Assembly: GCA_018500005.2 (NCBI GenBank)
Contig: JAHBAP020000522.1
Span: forward strand, 1 to 7,104
Origin: Mycobacterium sp.
Lineage (GTDB): Bacteria; Actinomycetota; Actinomycetes; Mycobacteriales; Mycobacteriaceae
Direction: 5' to 3'
DNA: 7,104 nucleotides
Shown: positions 6,749 to 7,104 of the stretch, in pieces
Layout: the number at the start of each line of letters is the position of its first letter
How positions within the stretch are numbered: position 1 is the stretch's first letter
Made by a program: the position numbers and the translations under genes
The notes under the pieces: generated by a model
Database searches by the model: none
What the model saw: only the letters and a program-made list of their open reading frames with translations
Told to the model about the DNA's origin: nothing

Positions 6749-7104
6749 TTAAGAGAGGTCTAAGAATCCAGTCGGCGAGCCGGGCGGCTTCAATGCGGCG
6801 AACTCGTCAGTGACCCGCAATCGGGAATCGGTGAACCGATACAACGCCGCGGGTCGGCCGCCGCTGCGGCCCGGATTAGCGGTGGTTCCGGTGCGGGTAA
6901 TGACCCCGCGGCGGGCCAGCACCCGCTGCAGGTTGGTGGCGTCCACCTGGTAACCCAGCGCGGCACCGTAGATGTCCCGCAGCGTCGACAACGCGAATTC
7001 CTTTGGCGCCAAGGCGAATCCGATATTGGTGTAGGAGAGTTTGGCGACCAGCCGGGACTGGGCGTAAGCCACCATCGGGCCGTGGTCGAAGGCCATCGGC
7101 GGCA
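6749..7104 (-). CDS. nrtR: NrtR-like regulator (NUDIX/winged-helix), C-terminal part, truncated by the window edge
   Basis: About 118 C-terminal residues are visible, and the frame is open through the right edge (it continues upstream of the Met at 7096). The segment MAFDHGPMVAYAQSRLVAKLSYTNIGFALAPKEFALSTLRDIYGAALGYQVDATNLQRVLARRGVI, followed by a glycine-rich wing and RPAALYRFTD, matches the winged-helix half of NrtR-type regulators and M. tuberculosis Rv1593c. NrtR proteins join a NUDIX-like sensor domain to this DNA-binding domain and repress NAD synthesis genes. In mycobacteria the targets include nadABC, expected beyond the right edge. The NUDIX half is outside the window, so its catalytic residues cannot be judged. 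TAA ends 3 bp before the hydrolase ATG, indicating an operon. The gene symbol is by homology and position. Confidence 0.8.
   Translation of the reverse strand, partial: PPMAFDHGPMVAYAQSRLVAKLSYTNIGFALAPKEFALSTLRDIYGAALGYQVDATNLQRVLARRGVITRTGTTANPGRSGGRPAALYRFTDSRLRVTDEFAALKPPGSPTGFLDLS

Noticed and set aside
6748..6753. CTTAAG palindrome between the nrtR-like gene and the hydrolase
   Set aside because: It is only six bases and formed by the stop codon context; there is no extended symmetry to suggest an operator.
5660..6763. Long plus-strand open frame (367 codons) antisense to the hydrolase
   Set aside because: It mirrors the hydrolase codons, has no recognisable motif, and the minus-strand reading carries a full catalytic triad.

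Overview
The window is high-GC actinobacterial DNA. It most likely comes from a Mycobacterium/Mycolicibacterium species, because gene order and protein sequences follow the M. tuberculosis Rv1568–Rv1593c block as I know it (bioA, bioF, bioD, Rv1571-like, bioB, Rv1590-like, Rv1591-like, then Rv1592c-like and Rv1593c-like on the opposite strand). All assignments rest on reading motifs and recalling the families; no search was run.

Layout. Bases 1–100 are a perfect zero-spacer inverted repeat whose right arm is genuine bioA coding sequence. The left arm is therefore probably a fold-back artefact at a contig end, and about 110 N-terminal residues of BioA are missing. The bioA frame ends at 1018 inside a 3.6-copy, 29-bp tandem repeat (991–1094) that fills nearly the whole bioA–bioF gap. 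Then come bioF (1114–2274), bioD (2271–2942, overlapping bioF by 4 nt), a 2H-phosphoesterase/2'-5' RNA ligase-like gene (2944–3483), bioB (3508–4515, probably with its own leaderless promoter), bsaP (4515–4742) and a four-helix DUF2567-type membrane protein gene (4739–5311). These + strand genes are separated by 24 bp or less, or overlap, except across the tandem repeat.

The + strand operon meets two minus-strand genes tail to tail in a 90-bp gap that holds a stem-loop. The minus genes are an alpha/beta-hydrolase of the secretory-lipase family (6745–5402) and, just upstream of it, the C-terminal half of an NrtR-like NUDIX/winged-helix regulator that runs off the right edge. In mycobacteria NrtR lies beside nadABC, so those genes are expected just beyond 7104.

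Function. BioF, BioA, BioD and BioB carry out the four late steps of biotin synthesis: KAPA, then DAPA, then dethiobiotin, then biotin. BsaP is the actinobacterial auxiliary protein that BioB needs. The phosphoesterase-like and DUF2567 proteins are conserved passengers with no established biotin role. I see no mobile element, CRISPR array or RNA gene, and no clearly new system. The least explained items are the hairpin-forming repeat array between bioA and bioF, the end palindrome, and the phosphoesterase inside the biotin operon.
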